Positions 15,900 through 17,360 of a stretch of DNA of 17,360 bases are shown here, piece by piece. Below the pieces are notes generated by a model. The model was not told where the DNA came from and ran no database searches. It was given only the letters and a program-made list of their open reading frames with translations. The position numbers and the translations under genes are program-made. The stretch is from Rhodobacteraceae bacterium UBA1943 (GTDB lineage: Bacteria > Pseudomonadota > Alphaproteobacteria > Rhodobacterales > Rhodobacteraceae). Position 1 is the stretch's first letter. Each line of letters starts with the position of its first letter. The stretch spans positions 46,911 through 64,270 of the forward strand of contig DDEX01000012.1 of the NCBI GenBank assembly GCA_002336845.1, read 5' to 3'.

Positions 15900-16573
15900 T
15901 CCGGCTGGAGGGCGTGCAGAAGACCTTCCGGCTGGACGGCACGCAGAAAATCGTGGCGCGGAATCTGAACTTCACCTTTCCTGCCGGGCAGGCGGTGGGT
16001 CTTTTGGGGCGCAACGGTGCAGGGAAATCAAGCCTGCTGGCCATGCTGGCGGGCACCTTGCAGCCCGATGCAGGACGGGTGATTGCCCAAGGCACGGTGT
16101 CCTGGCCGGTAGGGTTCGCAGGCAGCTTTCATGCCGATATGACCGGGGCGCAGAACGCCCGGTTCGTCGCGCGCATCTACGGCGTCGATACCGGTCAGAT
16201 GCTTGATTTCGTGCGGGACTTCGCGGGCCTTGGCCCACATTTCCACCTGCCTGTCCGCAGCTATTCCGCTGGGATGCGCGCCCGTCTGGCCTTTGGCATT
16301 TCCATGGCCGTGCCCTTCGACACCTATCTGATTGATGAGGTGACAGCGGTCGGCGATGGCGCCTTTGCCCGCAAAAGCAGCACGGTCCTGAAGGAACGGC
16401 TGCAAACCTCGGGCGCGGTGATCGTGTCACACTCCATGCCGCTCTTGCGCGACCTGTGCAGCGCAGGGGCGGTGCTGGAGGATGGGCGGCTGTTCTATTA
16501 CGCCCGGATCGACAAGGCGATTGAGCATCACGACCACCTGATGCTGGGTAGGCAACCGCCCTGGCTGCGCTAG
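15896..16573 (+). CDS. kpsT: Polysaccharide ABC exporter ATP-binding protein, KpsT type
   Basis: A 225-residue ABC ATPase, the length of KpsT/CtrD proteins and shorter than Wzt proteins that carry a glycan-binding C-terminal domain. Motifs: Walker A GRNGAGKS (38-45), signature YSAGM (123-127), Walker B YLIDE (144-148), and switch His179 in VIVSHS. AVGDGAFARK after Walker B is typical of the polysaccharide-export subfamily. It should power KpsM. The frame opens upstream at 15851, but the ATG at 15896 overlapping the kpsE stop gives the standard N-terminus IRLEGVQKTF. It ends 49 bases before the converging end of rmlA, with no clear terminator between them. Confidence 0.94.
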   Translation: MIRLEGVQKTFRLDGTQKIVARNLNFTFPAGQAVGLLGRNGAGKSSLLAMLAGTLQPDAGRVIAQGTVSWPVGFAGSFHADMTGAQNARFVARIYGVDTGQMLDFVRDFAGLGPHFHLPVRSYSAGMRARLAFGISMAVPFDTYLIDEVTAVGDGAFARKSSTVLKERLQTSGAVIVSHSMPLLRDLCSAGAVLEDGRLFYYARIDKAIEHHDHLMLGRQPPWLR

Positions 16574-16622
16574 GCCGATCAGAGGCGCCACCCGTCGTCA
16601 CCACATGCGGAGGGGGTGAAAT

Positions 16623-17360
16623 TCAACGCTCGTCCAAGATCGACCGGAGGTGCCGCCCGTAATCGTTCTTCGACAGCTTGTCCGCCACCGCCCGCAATTC
16701 GGCAGCCGTGATCCAGCCCTTGCCATAGGCCACCTCCTCGGGGCAGCCGGTCTGCATCCCCTGCCGTTTTTGCAGGGTCCGCACGAAAATCCCGGCATCC
16801 AGCAAGCTGTCGTGGGTGCCGGTGTCCAACCAGGCGAAACCCCGCCCCATCTTTTCCACCCGCAGCGCGCCGTCGGCCAGATACAGCTCCAAGAGGCTGG
16901 TGATCTCCAGCTCTCCGCGATCCGAAGGCTTGACCTGCCGCGCCCGCTCCGGCGCCTTGCCATCCAGGAAATAAAGGCCGGTCACGGCATAGTTCGACGG
17001 CGGAACCTTGGGCTTTTCGATGATCGAACGCACACGGCCATCTGCATCGAAATCCACCACGCCATAACGCTCGGGGTCGGCGACATGATAGCCGAACACC
17101 GTGCCGCCCACCTCTTGCGCGCTTGCCGCCATCAGCATGTCGGGCAGGCCGTGGCCAAAAAAGATATTGTCGCCCAAGACCATGCAGCTTGGCGCACCGT
17201 CCAGGAACTCTTCGGCCAGCGTATAGGCCTGCGCCAGCCCGTCGGGGCTGGGTTGCGTGATATAGGTCAGGCTGATGCCCCACTGGCTGCCATCGCCCAG
17301 CGCGCGGCGGAACGCATCCTGATCCTGCGGGGTGGTGATCATGGCGATCTGCCGGATGCC
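16623..17360 (-). CDS. rmlA: Glucose-1-phosphate thymidylyltransferase, 5' end outside the window
   Basis: The C-terminal 245 or so residues of RmlA (RfbA), which joins glucose-1-phosphate and dTTP into dTDP-glucose, the first step to dTDP-L-rhamnose. Visible marks: ITTPQD followed by LGDGSQWGI, VLGDNIFFGHG with the metal-binding Asp, YGVVDFD, IIEKPKVPPSNYAVTGLYF, RGELEITSLLELY and WLDTGTHDSLLDA. The frame stays open to the window edge (GIRQIA precedes ITTPQD), so the N-terminal nucleotide-binding signature lies outside and the internal ATG at 17342 is not the true start. It converges on kpsT. Other rml genes may lie further right, and rhamnose supply fits the RgpF-like domain encoded at 11537-13786. 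Confidence 0.95.
   Translation of the reverse strand, partial: GIRQIAMITTPQDQDAFRRALGDGSQWGISLTYITQPSPDGLAQAYTLAEEFLDGAPSCMVLGDNIFFGHGLPDMLMAASAQEVGGTVFGYHVADPERYGVVDFDADGRVRSIIEKPKVPPSNYAVTGLYFLDGKAPERARQVKPSDRGELEITSLLELYLADGALRVEKMGRGFAWLDTGTHDSLLDAGIFVRTLQKRQGMQTGCPEEVAYGKGWITAAELRAVADKLSKNDYGRHLRSILDER

Noticed and set aside
1..17360. CRISPR array, integrase or transposase, attachment sites
   Set aside because: No regularly spaced repeats, no recombinase motifs and no flanking direct repeats were seen on either strand.

Overview
The window is high-GC and tightly packed. Its genes look like those of an alphaproteobacterium of the Rhodobacteraceae (Rhodobacter, Paracoccus or Gemmobacter type). 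This rests on the style of the proteins (LpcC/LpsB-like mannosyltransferase, GH13 alpha-glucosidase, KpsMTE-like export genes), the GC-rich codon use and the many ATGA stop/start overlaps. It is a judgement from the sequence, not a database result. There are no rRNA, tRNA or CRISPR genes and no intact insertion sequence.

Left part (1-4945): a minus-strand pair, a LysE/RhtB-type exporter followed by a GH13 alpha-glucosidase, joined by an ATGA overlap. It is divergent from a plus-strand pair of unrelated major facilitator transporters 3 bases apart. The region between the pairs carries a perfect 6-3-6 inverted repeat that looks like an operator.

Middle part (5004-10516): an overlapping pair of glycosyltransferases, a GT4 enzyme of the LPS-core mannosyltransferase type and a small, cysteine-free GT29 (sialyltransferase-fold) protein. 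Next comes asd (aspartate-semialdehyde dehydrogenase), with a 23-bp dyad before its ribosome binding site and a strong terminator after it. A small secreted TPR-like protein is then divergent from a MuiA-family (DUF4140/DUF4139) envelope protein. A 465-base stretch between two converging gene ends has no convincing gene.

Right part (10517-17360): a cell-surface polysaccharide locus. On the minus strand lie kpsM (ABC-2 permease), a 749-residue protein joining RgpF-like and WbsX-like domains, and a sulfotransferase-like protein. Divergent on the plus strand are kpsE (polysaccharide co-polymerase/export protein) and kpsT (ABC ATPase). Converging on kpsT is rmlA (dTDP-glucose synthesis for rhamnose), cut by the window's right edge. 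Together these suggest an ABC-exported, possibly rhamnose-containing and possibly sulfated, capsule-like glycan. The export genes are recognised from motifs. The glycan's composition is inferred.
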